From the NCBI RefSeq assembly GCF_029369745.1, contig NZ_CP120210.1, forward strand, positions 186,001 through 250,000: 64,000 nucleotides of DNA. The letters are read 5' to 3'. Every line of letters begins with the position of its first letter. Within the stretch, counting starts at the first letter, position 1. Of this stretch, positions 18,001-26,028 are shown piece by piece. Under the pieces are notes generated by a model, which worked only from the letters and a program-made list of their open reading frames with translations, had not been told where the DNA came from and made no database searches. The DNA comes from Amycolatopsis sp. QT-25 (lineage in GTDB: Bacteria > Actinomycetota > Actinomycetes > Mycobacteriales > Pseudonocardiaceae). The position numbers and the translations under genes are program-made.

Positions 18001-18146
18001 CCGTCGATGAGCCGCTCTGCCGGAACCACCCGGCCGGCTTCCAGCGCGAGCAACGCGAACAACGTCCGGACCCTGGGCCCGCCGACCGGCACGGCGGTGC
18101 CGTCCTCGCGGCGCACCTCCGTCGCCCCCAGAACGCCGAATCGCAT
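15006..18146 (-). CDS. AfsR/SARP family regulator with NTPase and TPR domains
   Basis: A 1046-aa regulator. Residues 1-95 are an OmpR-like DNA-binding domain (FGVLGATEVRREDG, ALLALEAGRVVPAERLID), followed by the bacterial transcriptional activation domain (95-245). An NB-ARC/AAA-like NTPase has Walker A GPGGTGKTR near residue 290 and Walker B-like LLVLDNCEH. The C-terminal 400 residues are helical repeats of TPR type. Such proteins activate secondary-metabolite or envelope genes in actinomycetes. It is divergent from the sugar operon at 18278 across 131 bases; a regulatory link is possible but unproven. Confidence 0.9.
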   Translation of the reverse strand: MRFGVLGATEVRREDGTAVPVGGPRVRTLFALLALEAGRVVPAERLIDGLYGEKPPEGVANALQSQVSRLRGALKELAPVEFSPAGYRLAVNPDDVDVHRFERLAVEGRRTLAAGDATKAAELLHDALRLWRGPAFADITDAPFRDPQVTRLNELKTSALEDRVEAELELGRHEDVLAELREVVDTQPLRERSRALLIRALHAAGRQADALTAFEDARRVLADELGADPGPDLAAAHLAVVRGEPPKTRTPPAKTTPLPAQLTSFIGREGDLRHVLGRLDRSRLVTLIGPGGTGKTRLAIETAAATDLPVVFVELAPYTEGADVAHAVLTALGLRTVPLGTVTAPVENAPLERLIDALAERAVLLVLDNCEHVIEAAAKLAARLLGAAPALRVLATSREPLGITGEVVSPVPRLAVPPPGTPPARSLEFAAVRLFADRARAGDPGFAVDDTTAGDVQRICAALDGLPLAIELAAARVRTLTVGELASRLDDRFGLLSRGSRAAESRHRTLRAVVEWSWDLLTEDERLLGRRLTVFAGGTTLADAEAVCAVPDTAELLPSLVDRSLVERTGDRYRLLETIRAFFAGKLAEAGETEQLRRAHAEHFLALAERADPLVRTGEQLVWLDRLDAAYDDLLAALRWSAESDVRIALRLSASLVTYWWMRGRRFEGSTLSLEVVEQLGQRPPDGLEEEYQLCVLTAAAGLRGHEALDRHLPLVNDLMLTIVEPPRNPALLLLMGVVSGPPDDDDALMKRGQALLAHSDAWSLALAPTGYGLRAMMQGDLETAEQFLREGAEEFRRIGERWGLSMALDHLSQILIWTNRQAEALETMNEALRLIRELGASDDNADLLCRRGGSKLLHGDAAGARADFELAIEIARRAGMPESRAAGYIGLAFLARHEGDLAGARALSELGLAECSGGSFAAEGVRAGARISLGWVLAAEGDADGAEELHRLALVSADRWHDSTTVALAVEGLAGVALLRGDAERAAVLIGAAVTIRGTPFAVDPDAALLRTTVRERLGDDFDRAYRRGLGLRGAAHLAGSPSES

Positions 18147-18277
18147 AAAGGCACCTTAACGGGGCCCGAGCGTTGACCTGGGCGGATCCAGCCCGCCCGA
18201 ACCACGCCGATCGGCGTCTATACACTTCGCCGGGTCCCCACGCAACGGGAGAGGGCTGCGGAAGCGGGTGAAAAGGT

Positions 18278-19408
18278 ATGTCTGAGCACGAACCGGTGGT
18301 CCTTGGTCAGCCGACCGTCGGCGACGAAGAGCTCGCCGCGGTGGCGGAAGTGTTCCGATCCGGCTGGCTTGCCGGTGCCGGGCCCGCTTGCCGCCGTTTC
18401 GAAGAACGCTTCGCGAAGACCGTCGGCACCGCACACGCCCTGACCACCAGCAACTGTGGCTCGGCACTTTTCCTCGGGCTGCGTGTGCTCGGCGTGAAGC
18501 CGGGCGACGAGGTGATCGTCGGCGACTACACCTTCCCCGCCACCGGTCACGCCGTGCTCCAGGCGGGCGCGACGCCGGTGTTCGCGGACATCCGTCCCGA
18601 CGTGTGGAGCGCCGACCCGGCGTCGATCGAAAGCTCGATCACCCCCCGCACGGTCGGCATCCTCGCCGTCGACGTCGCCGGGCAGCCCGGTGACTTCGAC
18701 GAATACCGCGCGATCGCCGACAAGCACGGCCTGTGGCTCTTCGAGGACGCCGCCTGCGCCGCGGGCGCGACCTACAAGACCCGTCCGGCGGGCAGCCTCG
18801 CCGATCTGGCCGCGTTCTCCTTCCACGGCCGCAAGGGCATCACCGCGGGCGAGGGCGGCGCGCTGGTCTCGGACCGCGAAGACCTCATCGCGCACGCGCG
18901 CAAGCTGCACACTTACGGCATCGAGCCCGCCATCACCCGCGAGGGTTCCGGCGCGCTGCCGATCCCGGAGTTCCACGAGCTGGGCTACAACTTCCGGCTC
19001 TCGGACGTGCAGGCCGCCATCATGAACGTCCAGCTCGACCGTCTCCCGGACCTGCTCTCGGCCCGCCGTTCGGTGGCCAAGCGCTACCACGAGGCGTTCG
19101 AGAACCTGCCCGGTCTCGACGTCCCGGTGGAACTGCCGGACCGCGAGCACCCGTGGCAGGCCTACCTTCTCACCGTGGCCCCGGAGATCGACCGCGACGC
19201 GCTCGCGCTGCGGATCCGCGAGCAGGGCGTGCAGTGCAACTTCGGCACCTACGCCTCGCATCTCCAGCCCATCTACGGCAAGCAGCAGACCTTGCCGGTA
19301 TCGGCGGACCTCTTCGCCCGTCATCTCGCCATCCCGATGCACGCCAACCTCACCGATGGCCAGGTCGACCGGGTCATCGAGACCGTCAGCGCCGCACTGC
19401 CGAGCTAG
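18278..19408 (+). CDS. DegT/DnrJ/EryC1/StrS sugar aminotransferase
   Basis: A 376-aa PLP enzyme that would convert a keto-sugar nucleotide to an amino-sugar. Catalytic Lys lies in FSFHGRKGITAGEGG and the cofactor region reads FEDAACAAGATY. TSNCGSALFLGLRVLGV and GYNFRLSDVQAAI are family signatures. First gene of a four-gene operon (aminotransferase, epimerase, GT4, acyltransferase), 7 bases from the next start. The product sugar cannot be named; perosamine-type or other 3-/4-amino sugars are candidates. Confidence 0.88.
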   Translation: MSEHEPVVLGQPTVGDEELAAVAEVFRSGWLAGAGPACRRFEERFAKTVGTAHALTTSNCGSALFLGLRVLGVKPGDEVIVGDYTFPATGHAVLQAGATPVFADIRPDVWSADPASIESSITPRTVGILAVDVAGQPGDFDEYRAIADKHGLWLFEDAACAAGATYKTRPAGSLADLAAFSFHGRKGITAGEGGALVSDREDLIAHARKLHTYGIEPAITREGSGALPIPEFHELGYNFRLSDVQAAIMNVQLDRLPDLLSARRSVAKRYHEAFENLPGLDVPVELPDREHPWQAYLLTVAPEIDRDALALRIREQGVQCNFGTYASHLQPIYGKQQTLPVSADLFARHLAIPMHANLTDGQVDRVIETVSAALPS

Positions 19409-19415
19409 GAGAGAA

Positions 19416-20348
19416 ATGCCCGACAAGAAGGTCCTCTTCACCGGGGGCGGCGGTTTCATCGCCGCGCACGTCATCCCGATGCTGATCGAAGGCGGCTACA
19501 CCGTCCGCGTCTTCGACAACATGACGCGCGGCGATCGCGCCCGGATCAACGAGTTCGTCGCCACCGGCAAGGTCGAACTGGTCGAAAAGGACGTGCGCTA
19601 CGGCGGCGCGGTGCGCGAGGCCATGCGCGGCTGCACGCACGTGATCCACTTCGCCACGGTGTCGATCAACAAGTCGGTCGCGGACCCGCACGAGTCCATC
19701 GACATCAACATGGTCGGCAACCACAACGTCTTCGCCGCCGCGGCGGACGAGGGTGTCGAGCGGCTCGTGTTCGCGTCGACCGCGTCCGTCTACGGCGACC
19801 CGAAGCGGCTGCCGATGCACGAGGACGACGAGCTCAAGCCGCTCACGCCGTACTGCATCTCGAAGCGCGCGGGTGAGGACATGCTCGGCTTCTACGAGCG
19901 CACCAAGGGCCTGTCCTGGAACGCGCTGCGGTTCTTCAACGTGTACGGCCCCGGCCAGAAGATCGAGGCGTACTACACGTCGGTGATCAACCACTTCATC
20001 CAGCGCCTGCGCGCCGGCCAGCCGCCGATCATCGACGGCCGCGGTGACCAGTCGATGGACTTCGTGCACGTCACGGACCTGGCCCGCGCCGTCGTCGCGG
20101 CGCTCGAGTCCGAGCAGGCCAATGTGCCGATCAACATCGGCACCGGGATCGACACCTCCATCGCGACGCTGGCGAAGATCCTCATCGAGGCCGTGGGTGT
20201 CGACGTCGAGCCGCTGTTCAACGAGCGGGACGTGCTGGTTTCGCGGCGTGCCGCCGACATCACGCGTGCCCGCGACATCCTCGGCTGGGAGCCGAAGATC
20301 TCCGTGGAAGAGGGCATGTACGAACTGGTGAAGGCCTCGGAGGGATGA
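19416..20348 (+). CDS. NAD-dependent epimerase/dehydratase (extended SDR)
   Basis: A 310-aa extended SDR, ATG 19416 after GGAGAGAA. The N-terminal NAD motif is TGGGGFIAAH, a variant of TGxxGxxG. The active site has STASVYGDP and YCISK (Tyr and Lys of YxxxK), and RFFNVYGPGQ follows. It acts on nucleotide sugars, typically a 4-epimerisation or 4,6-dehydration; the lack of dTDP-glucose dehydratase DE motifs favours an epimerase. Second gene of the operon. Confidence 0.85.
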   Translation: MPDKKVLFTGGGGFIAAHVIPMLIEGGYTVRVFDNMTRGDRARINEFVATGKVELVEKDVRYGGAVREAMRGCTHVIHFATVSINKSVADPHESIDINMVGNHNVFAAAADEGVERLVFASTASVYGDPKRLPMHEDDELKPLTPYCISKRAGEDMLGFYERTKGLSWNALRFFNVYGPGQKIEAYYTSVINHFIQRLRAGQPPIIDGRGDQSMDFVHVTDLARAVVAALESEQANVPINIGTGIDTSIATLAKILIEAVGVDVEPLFNERDVLVSRRAADITRARDILGWEPKISVEEGMYELVKASEG

Positions 20349-20374
20349 CCGCCGGGCCAGGGGAGAGCCGCCCC

Positions 20375-21571
20375 ATGCGCATCGCTGTCGTCAACAACTT
20401 CTTCCCGCCGAGGGTGGGCGGAAGCGCGCACATGGCGGCGTCCCTGGCCGAGCAGTACGCGGCGCGCGGACACGAGGTGCTCGCGATCACCGCGGCCTAC
20501 GCCGACGCCCCGGCCGACGAGACGAAGGACGGCTACCGCGTCGTCCGCCTGTCCGCGGTGAAGATGCCGCAGCTGGGCCTGTCGATCGACTTCGACATGA
20601 GCTTCGCCTCGCTGCGGCCGGGGAACTGGCGGCGGCTGTGGAAGCTGCTGGACGAGTTCGAGCCGGACGCGGTCCACCTGCACGGGCAGTTCTTCGACCT
20701 GTCGTGGCTGGCCGGGCTGTACGCGCGGCGGCACAGGCTGCCGATGCTGCTGACCATCCACACCTTGCTGATCAGCGACAACAAGCTGTACGGCGGTGTG
20801 TTCCGGTTACTGGACACCGTGCTGGTGAACCCGATCCTGCGCTACCTCAAGCCGCGGTACGTCATCCTCGACAAGCTCGGGGTCGACTACTGCGTCGAGC
20901 GCTACGGCACCAGTGACGCGAACTCGGACTACTTCCCGATCGCCGTCGACACCGGGAACTTCGAGAAGCCGTTGACCCTCGATGTCCGGGCGGAACACGG
21001 GCTCGGCGACGGCCCGGTGATCGTCTCGCTCGGGCACGTGATCCCGCTGCGCAACCGGCTCCCGCTCGTCGAAGCCCTGCCGTCCATTTTGGACAAGCAC
21101 CCCGACGTGAAGGTGGTCGTGGTCGGGCGCGTCTACCACGACGTCTTCCTGAAGCGGGCGGAAGAACTCGGCGTCGCGGAGGCCATCGTCGTCACCGGCG
21201 TCGTGCCGAAGGCGGACGTCCCCGCGTACTTCGCCGCCGCCGACATCGTCACGCACGACCTCAACGGCGGCTGCGGCACCGCGTCGCTGGAGGCGATGCT
21301 CTCGGGCACCGCGACCATCGCGTCGGTCACCGAGGACAACTACCCCGGCATCGAACTGCGCAACGGCGAGAACATCCTGCTGGTGCGGCCGGACGACAGC
21401 GAGGCGGTGGCGGAAACCGTCATCGCACTGCTCGACGACCCCGAGAAGCGGGCTCTGGTGGCACAGCGGGAAAGCGCGATGGTGCGAGCCAACTTCGGCC
21501 TCGACGTCGTCGCCGAAGAACACCTGCGTACCTTCGAGAAACTGGTGACCGAGGCCGATGTTCTTCGATGA
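20375..21571 (+). CDS. GT4 family glycosyltransferase (GT-B fold)
   Basis: A GT-B glycosyltransferase with N-terminal MRIAVVNNFFPPRVGGSAH acceptor-domain motif and C-terminal donor domain (VIVSLGHVIPLRNR, VVVVGRVYHD, GCGTASLEAMLSG). The start at 20375 (398 aa) gives the conserved N-terminus and has AGGGGAGAG at a good distance. The in-frame ATG at 20345 (408 aa), overlapping the epimerase stop, is the alternative. It probably transfers the sugar made by the two genes before it to a lipid-linked or protein acceptor at the inner membrane face. Confidence 0.85.
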   Translation: MRIAVVNNFFPPRVGGSAHMAASLAEQYAARGHEVLAITAAYADAPADETKDGYRVVRLSAVKMPQLGLSIDFDMSFASLRPGNWRRLWKLLDEFEPDAVHLHGQFFDLSWLAGLYARRHRLPMLLTIHTLLISDNKLYGGVFRLLDTVLVNPILRYLKPRYVILDKLGVDYCVERYGTSDANSDYFPIAVDTGNFEKPLTLDVRAEHGLGDGPVIVSLGHVIPLRNRLPLVEALPSILDKHPDVKVVVVGRVYHDVFLKRAEELGVAEAIVVTGVVPKADVPAYFAAADIVTHDLNGGCGTASLEAMLSGTATIASVTEDNYPGIELRNGENILLVRPDDSEAVAETVIALLDDPEKRALVAQRESAMVRANFGLDVVAEEHLRTFEKLVTEADVLR

Positions 21572-22184
21572 CGAGCGCAGCAACCGGCTGCGCCCGCAGA
21601 TCCTGACCGAACTCGTCTCGCAGTACATGAACGACGCCGAGCGCGCTCGCTTCTACGGACTGCCGGAGACGACCAGGGTCCGCGAACGGGTCAAGATCAT
21701 CAGCCCGGAAAACCTGAAGATCGGCGAACACTGCTGGATCGGCGAAGGCGCCGCGCTCGACGCGAGCGGCGGGCTGGAGATCGGCGAACACACCAGCATC
21801 GGCCTGAACACGCTGATCTTCACGCATTCCAGCTGGCTCGCGAACATGACGTTGCAGAACCACTCCGGCAGCGACCTCATCGAACGCAAACCCGTGAAAA
21901 TCGGCAAAGGCTGCTTCATCGGCGGTCTCGTGGTGATCATGGCCGGCGTCACGATCGGCGATTTCGCCACCGTGCAGCCGAACTCCGTGGTCGCCAAGGA
22001 CGTCCCGCCGCGCACCCTGGTGGCGGGCAACCCCGCGCGCGTCTTCCAGCGCTACGACGACGAGTACATCCAGTCCGAAGTGGAGCGGGTGCGCGGCGAA
22101 AACGCGCGACGGCGCGCGCTGGCCGAGGAACGCGGCGACACCCCTGGTTCCTGGGGTGCTCCGGCGGGCGACTTCACGGAGTAG
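21558..22184 (+). CDS. Left-handed beta-helix acyltransferase (hexapeptide repeat)
   Basis: A 208-aa hexapeptide-repeat acetyltransferase. Residues 50-155 form repeats such as IGEHCWIGEGAALDAS and IGKGCFIGGLVVIMAGVTIG, ending VVAKDVPPRTLVAGNPARVF as in WbbJ/LacA-type O- or N-acetyltransferases. A loop around THSSW supplies the likely catalytic His. Its start overlaps the GT4 gene by 14 bases. It would acetylate the sugar made or transferred by the operon. Confidence 0.85.
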   Translation: MFFDDERSNRLRPQILTELVSQYMNDAERARFYGLPETTRVRERVKIISPENLKIGEHCWIGEGAALDASGGLEIGEHTSIGLNTLIFTHSSWLANMTLQNHSGSDLIERKPVKIGKGCFIGGLVVIMAGVTIGDFATVQPNSVVAKDVPPRTLVAGNPARVFQRYDDEYIQSEVERVRGENARRRALAEERGDTPGSWGAPAGDFTE

Positions 22185-22785
22185 CTCGGTCCGCCCTTGG
22201 CGACCCGCCGCGAGTCGTCCGCCCCATCACGCGTGTCGTCCATCGGATCACCTGTGCCGTCCATCCAGTCACGCGAGACCGCCATTCGCGCACCGGCGCG
22301 CAGATATTCGAGGGGTAAGGCAAAGGTGTCGTGTGCGAGCGCGGCGCCGGTGACCGGTCCCGATATCCGACCGCGTCTCTCACCGGGCGGATTTCGGAAC
22401 ATCGGCTGACCCGAATCCACACACCCCTCATCCGACGGCACCTTTGCCTTCCCCTTGAACAACCATGAGCCGGTCGGCTCTGACGACCCACACTCTCGGC
22501 CGGGGACGGGCAAGCCGCCGTGATATCGGCCGGACGGGCGGCGCGGGCTCGCTGCTACAGGCGGTGACCAACAGGAGCGTGCCTGCGATCATGAGCCCCC
22601 CGGTTCTTTTACTGCCCAGAAGGTAGCCGAACTGGGAAAACGCCGGAATCACGATGGGGCAACCAAAGGCGCGACGTGCTCCCCCGCAACTGCTCACCGT
22701 AATGGAATACTACTTTCCGTGGTGATACGTTGTCCGGGAAACCGTGGGAAGATGGTCTGGTGAGCACCGGCGAAGGAGGAGTTCG
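22185..22785. other. 601-base intergenic region with dispersed and inverted repeats
   Basis: The left part (22200-22280) has repeated ATCACGCG, GTCGTCC and CCATCxxATCAC units like those at 8743 and 40216. An imperfect inverted repeat pairs GGGGTAAGGCAAAGGTG (22312-22328) with its near-complement CACCTTTGCCTTCCCC (22440-22455), enclosing about 110 bases. A possible short lipoprotein frame lies at 22428-22592 on the minus strand. No other convincing gene was found. Confidence 0.6.
22428..22592 (-). CDS. Possible 54-aa lipoprotein or remnant
   Basis: From an ATG at 22592 the frame reads MIAGTLLLVTACSSEPAPP, a short but credible lipoprotein signal with lipobox VTAC. The next 35 residues are Arg/Val-rich and unlike a normal lipoprotein, so this may be a decayed or frameshifted gene, or chance. 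A GGGGGG run lies just upstream. Confidence 0.22.
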   Translation of the reverse strand: MIAGTLLLVTACSSEPAPPVRPISRRLARPRPRVWVVRADRLMVVQGEGKGAVG

Positions 22786-23361
22786 ATGAGTGTCGTGCAG
22801 TGGCCTCACCGCCTTTTGACGCTCGACGACTGGGCCGCGTTGCCGGAAGACCCGGAACACCGGGTCGAAGTCGTCGAAGGGGTCCTCGTCGTGTCGCCGC
22901 GTCCGTTGCTGGTCCATCAGTGGGCCGTCACGCGTCTGGGCTTCTTGCTCCATGACCAGCTGCCCGCCGGCTTCAGTGCCTGGAGTGAGGCCGAGATGAT
23001 CATCGGTGCCGTCCCGCTCACCGTCCGGGTGCCCGATGTGGTGGTCGCGAGAACAAATATCTTGGAAAGCAGTCCGGCTCGTGTTCCTGGGGACGCGGCA
23101 CGATTGGTCATAGAGGTGCTGTCCGAGGGCACCGTCCGCACCGACCGGGTCACCAAGTTCTCCGAATACGCCGAAGTCGGCATCGAGCACTACTGGATCG
23201 TCGACCTCGAAGACCCGGCGAGCATGACCACCTACCGCCTGATCGACGGTGAGTACGAGAACTTCGGCGAGCACACCGGCAAGGTGAGCCTCGACTTCGA
23301 CGGCATCCCGCTCACGCTTGACCTCGACGCGCTGACCACTCGCCACGCCCAGCGTCCCTGA
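22786..23361 (+). CDS. Uma2 family endonuclease-like protein (DUF820)
   Basis: A 191-aa protein of the Uma2 / DUF820 restriction-endonuclease-like fold. The ATG at 22786 follows GGAGGAG. The first half has LTLDDWAALPEDPEHRVEVVEGVLVVSP. The nuclease core is VRVPDVVVAR, then RLVIEVLSEGTVRTDRVTKFSEYAEVGIEHYWIVD, giving the PD-(D/E)xK-like Asp, Glu and downstream residues. Uma2 proteins are numerous in actinomycetes and cyanobacteria; their role is unclear. No methylase or partner gene is adjacent. Confidence 0.85.
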   Translation: MSVVQWPHRLLTLDDWAALPEDPEHRVEVVEGVLVVSPRPLLVHQWAVTRLGFLLHDQLPAGFSAWSEAEMIIGAVPLTVRVPDVVVARTNILESSPARVPGDAARLVIEVLSEGTVRTDRVTKFSEYAEVGIEHYWIVDLEDPASMTTYRLIDGEYENFGEHTGKVSLDFDGIPLTLDLDALTTRHAQRP

Positions 23362-23467
23362 CCGCTCGCGTCGTATCGCCGATGAACCGGCGATGAACCG
23401 CCTTCCGGCAGTGTCTCGTCCGTATGGGTCATGGCCGGAACCCCGGCCACATGGACGAGGTGGTCAG

Positions 23468-25186
23468 ATGACGAGCGGATTCAGCACTGTCCCGCGCGTC
23501 CTCGGTCAAGTGACGACCGGGGCCGCGTTCGCGCTTTTCTTCGGCCTGGCGGGAGCGGCGACCGCGCACGCGAAACAACCTGGTGACGGCGGTACCGACT
23601 GCCGGGCCAGTTCGAAGGGCTGCGGTGGTGGCTCGGGCAAGGGGCACGACAAGACACTCGGCCTCGCGCCGCTGAAAAGCCAGCGTATTCCTGATTTCAG
23701 CACTCCTTCGAATCCGGAAAAGAAGCCGGAAAATAAGACAGAGAAAAAGACGGAGAAAAAGACGGAGAAAAAGCCGGAGAAAAAGCCGGAGAAAAAGCCG
23801 GAGAAAAAGCCGGAGAAAAAGCCGGAGAAAAAGCCGGAGGGAACCAAGTCGAAGAAGTCCGAACCGGCAAGGAAGAAGCCGGAAAAGTCGCGGTCCGATC
23901 GGCCCGAGGAACGTCGTGAGGCGGACAAGGACGACGACCGCGGCAAAGGTGACCGCAAGGACCACGGTAAGGACGACAGAGGCGAGGACAAGGGCAAGGA
24001 TCGCGGCAAGGACGAGGACCGCGGTAAGGACGACAAGGACGAGGGTAAGGACAAGGATCGCGGCAGGGATAAGAACCGGGGTAAGGACGACAGGGACGAG
24101 GACAAGGGCAAGGACCGCGGCAAGGACGAGGACCGCGGTAAGGACGAGGACCGCGGTAAGGACGACAAGGACGAGGACAAAGGCAAGGACCGCGACAAGG
24201 ACAAAGGCAAGGATCGCGGCAGGGACAACACCGACAACACCGACGGCAAGCACGACAAGCACGAAGACCGCGGCGACGAAGGCGACGACAAGAAACCCGA
24301 AAAGAAAAAAGACAAGAAGTCCGACGACAACGGGAACGACAAGTCCCGGCCGTCGCGGGAGGGCAAGCGAAATACCAAGTCGGTGAGCACTCCGGAAAAG
24401 ATCCAAACCAAAGTGACGCCGGTGAGCGCGACGTCGGTGCCGGCGGGTGGCGGTCTGTTCGACGATGAGGAAACCCCGCCGTTCCGCGTGAATCCTTTCT
24501 GCCAGACCAGGAGCTGTGACATCGCGACGTGGGAGCTGATCAAAAGGTCACCCGGGGCGATCGAGGAAGGGCCGGGTCTGGAGGGCAAGTCCATCGAACC
24601 AGACGGGAAGGGCGGTTTCGGTGGGTACGAAGGGGGCGCCTACCTGGAGCGCTACAAGTTCGTCGGCCCGAACGGGGGTGATCTCGGTTCACTCAAGTTC
24701 GGGGCGGACGGCAAGGTCGAGGGTGGACTGTCCCTCAAGGACGGCCTCATGTTCGGTGCGGAAGGGTTCCTCGGCATCCGTCCGAGCGGTCCGGAACTCG
24801 ATGGCCGAGTCGGCCCGCTCCAGGTGTCCGGGGCCCCCGAGGCGCCCTTGGGTCTCAACGCCAACGTGGAGGCCGGGATCACCAGGGAGGACGGGCTGAA
24901 GGTGGGTGCCGGGATCAACGCGGCACAGAAGGTGCAGGCTCCCGAATTCGAGGCGGATCTGGGGCTGTTCGCGGTCAAGGTCCAACCGGAGGGGTGGATC
25001 GGGCCCGGAGCCGAGGTCGAGCTGGGCATGGAGAAGGACGCGGACGGCAGGTTCCACATCAGGCCCAAGATCGCCGCCTCGCCCTTCGTCGGTGGCGGGC
25101 TGAACTTCGACTTCTCGGTTCCGTCGCCGACTCCCGCTGAGGCGTACGACATCGCGAGTCAGAAAGCGACCCTCGGCGGGCGATGA
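23468..25186 (+). CDS. Secreted protein with long charged repeat region
   Basis: A 572-aa protein, start ATG 23468. A signal peptide (residues 1-37, ending ATAHA) is followed by a Gly/Cys segment (DCRASSKGC). Residues about 80-150 are dominated by KPEKKPEKK repeats. Residues 150-330 are repeats of GKDRGKDEDRGKDDKDEDK type, almost purely Lys, Asp, Arg, Glu and Gly and surely disordered. The C-terminal 200 residues form a Gly-rich, probably beta-structured domain with two more Cys (FCQTRSCD). No family recognised. It could be a wall-embedded polyelectrolyte or an adhesin. Confidence 0.75.
   Translation: MTSGFSTVPRVLGQVTTGAAFALFFGLAGAATAHAKQPGDGGTDCRASSKGCGGGSGKGHDKTLGLAPLKSQRIPDFSTPSNPEKKPENKTEKKTEKKTEKKPEKKPEKKPEKKPEKKPEKKPEGTKSKKSEPARKKPEKSRSDRPEERREADKDDDRGKGDRKDHGKDDRGEDKGKDRGKDEDRGKDDKDEGKDKDRGRDKNRGKDDRDEDKGKDRGKDEDRGKDEDRGKDDKDEDKGKDRDKDKGKDRGRDNTDNTDGKHDKHEDRGDEGDDKKPEKKKDKKSDDNGNDKSRPSREGKRNTKSVSTPEKIQTKVTPVSATSVPAGGGLFDDEETPPFRVNPFCQTRSCDIATWELIKRSPGAIEEGPGLEGKSIEPDGKGGFGGYEGGAYLERYKFVGPNGGDLGSLKFGADGKVEGGLSLKDGLMFGAEGFLGIRPSGPELDGRVGPLQVSGAPEAPLGLNANVEAGITREDGLKVGAGINAAQKVQAPEFEADLGLFAVKVQPEGWIGPGAEVELGMEKDADGRFHIRPKIAASPFVGGGLNFDFSVPSPTPAEAYDIASQKATLGGR
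23741..23838 (+). repeat. Twelve-base coding tandem repeat (about 8 copies)
   Basis: The unit GAGAAAAAGCCG, with early copies GAGAAAAAGACG, encodes Glu-Lys-Lys-Pro or Thr. The A-rich codons contrast with surrounding high-GC DNA. The repeat is in frame, so copy-number changes would lengthen or shorten the protein without a frameshift. Confidence 0.9.
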
Positions 25187-25201
25187 CCGCCGCGGGCGCG
25201 C

Positions 25202-25236
25202 ACCGCCGTCGTTGTCGAGGGGGCAGCGACGGCGGT
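25202..25236 (+). terminator. Hairpin after the charged-repeat gene
   Basis: Perfect 10-base arms ACCGCCGTCG / CGACGGCGGT flank a 15-base loop, 16 bases after the stop. No T-tract is present. Confidence 0.5.
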
Positions 25237-25393
25237 CCTGTCGTGAGCCCGCGGACGGCGATGTACCGCTGATGAATCGTGGCCTGTGCTGCACGCCGCA
25301 CGGGTCCGGCGACCACGCGATCCGGGGAACCACCGCATCCTCGAGTCCGGCTACTAGGCTCGACGGGGAGTTCCCCGGTGAGAAGGGTGTCAG

Positions 25394-25969
25394 ATGAGGT
25401 TCAAGCGGTTCGGCGTGTCCCTGCTGGTCGCCGGGTTGGCCCTGCTGGGCACCGCCTCCCCGGCGCTGGCCCATGCGGAGCTTAAGAGCAGTGACCCCGC
25501 GAGGGGTGCTTCGCTGGCGACGCCGCCGACGCAGGTCAAGCTGACCTTCTCGGGTCCGGTCACCCTCGCCGACCAGAACCCGATCGAGATCACCGGCCCC
25601 GAGAACGCGTCGTGGACGGTCGGCCGCGCGGAGGTCGCCGGATCGGTCGTCACGGCGCCGGTCCAGGCCGTCGGCCCCGCGGGCGAATACACGCTCCGCT
25701 ACAAGGTGACCTTCGAAGACACGCACGCCGCGAGCGGTTCGGTGAAGTTCACCCTCAGCGCGCCAGTGGCAAACCAGAGTGCCCCCGCTCAGGCCTCGTC
25801 GAGCAGCCAAGCCCCGGCTCAGGGGAGCAGCAGCGCGGCCCCGGCACCGCAGGCCGGCGAGACCACTCCCGAAGACCTGGTGCCGGCCTGGGTGTGGATC
25901 GTCCTCGCGGTGGCCGTGGTCGTGGCGGGGATCGTCGTCGCGCTCCGGTTCGTTCGCCGGAAGGGCTGA
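25394..25969 (+). CDS. CopC-domain copper-binding membrane-anchored protein
   Basis: A 191-aa exported protein. The signal peptide is cut after ALA26, making His27 the first mature residue (HAELKSSDP), the Cu(II) N-terminal ligand of CopC proteins. Asp109 and His111 in FEDTHAASG complete the usual site. After the CopC domain (27-125) come a Ser/Ala/Gln linker and a C-terminal helix (about 165-187) ending RFVRRKG, anchoring it in the membrane. No CopD partner is adjacent. It would bind copper outside the cell. Confidence 0.88.
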   Translation: MRFKRFGVSLLVAGLALLGTASPALAHAELKSSDPARGASLATPPTQVKLTFSGPVTLADQNPIEITGPENASWTVGRAEVAGSVVTAPVQAVGPAGEYTLRYKVTFEDTHAASGSVKFTLSAPVANQSAPAQASSSSQAPAQGSSSAAPAPQAGETTPEDLVPAWVWIVLAVAVVVAGIVVALRFVRRKG

Positions 25970-26028
25970 GCCGTCACGGAACGGCAGCGGTCGAGGCAAC
26001 CTTTCCGGTGGCCAACCGTCGAACGGAG

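Noticed and set aside
18219-18226. TATACACT as a -10 element for the sugar operon
   Set aside because: It resembles a -10, but no -35 lies at a suitable distance; the nearest TTGACC (18173) is about 40 bases upstream.
23741-23838. CRISPR-like repeat array
   Set aside because: Repeats are contiguous 12-base coding units without spacers or cas genes.
23429-24406. 325-codon hydrophobic minus-strand frame resembling a membrane protein
   Set aside because: It is the complement of the Lys/Glu repeat region. Leu/Val runs arise from the reversed charged codons, and the plus strand has a signal peptide and ribosome binding context.
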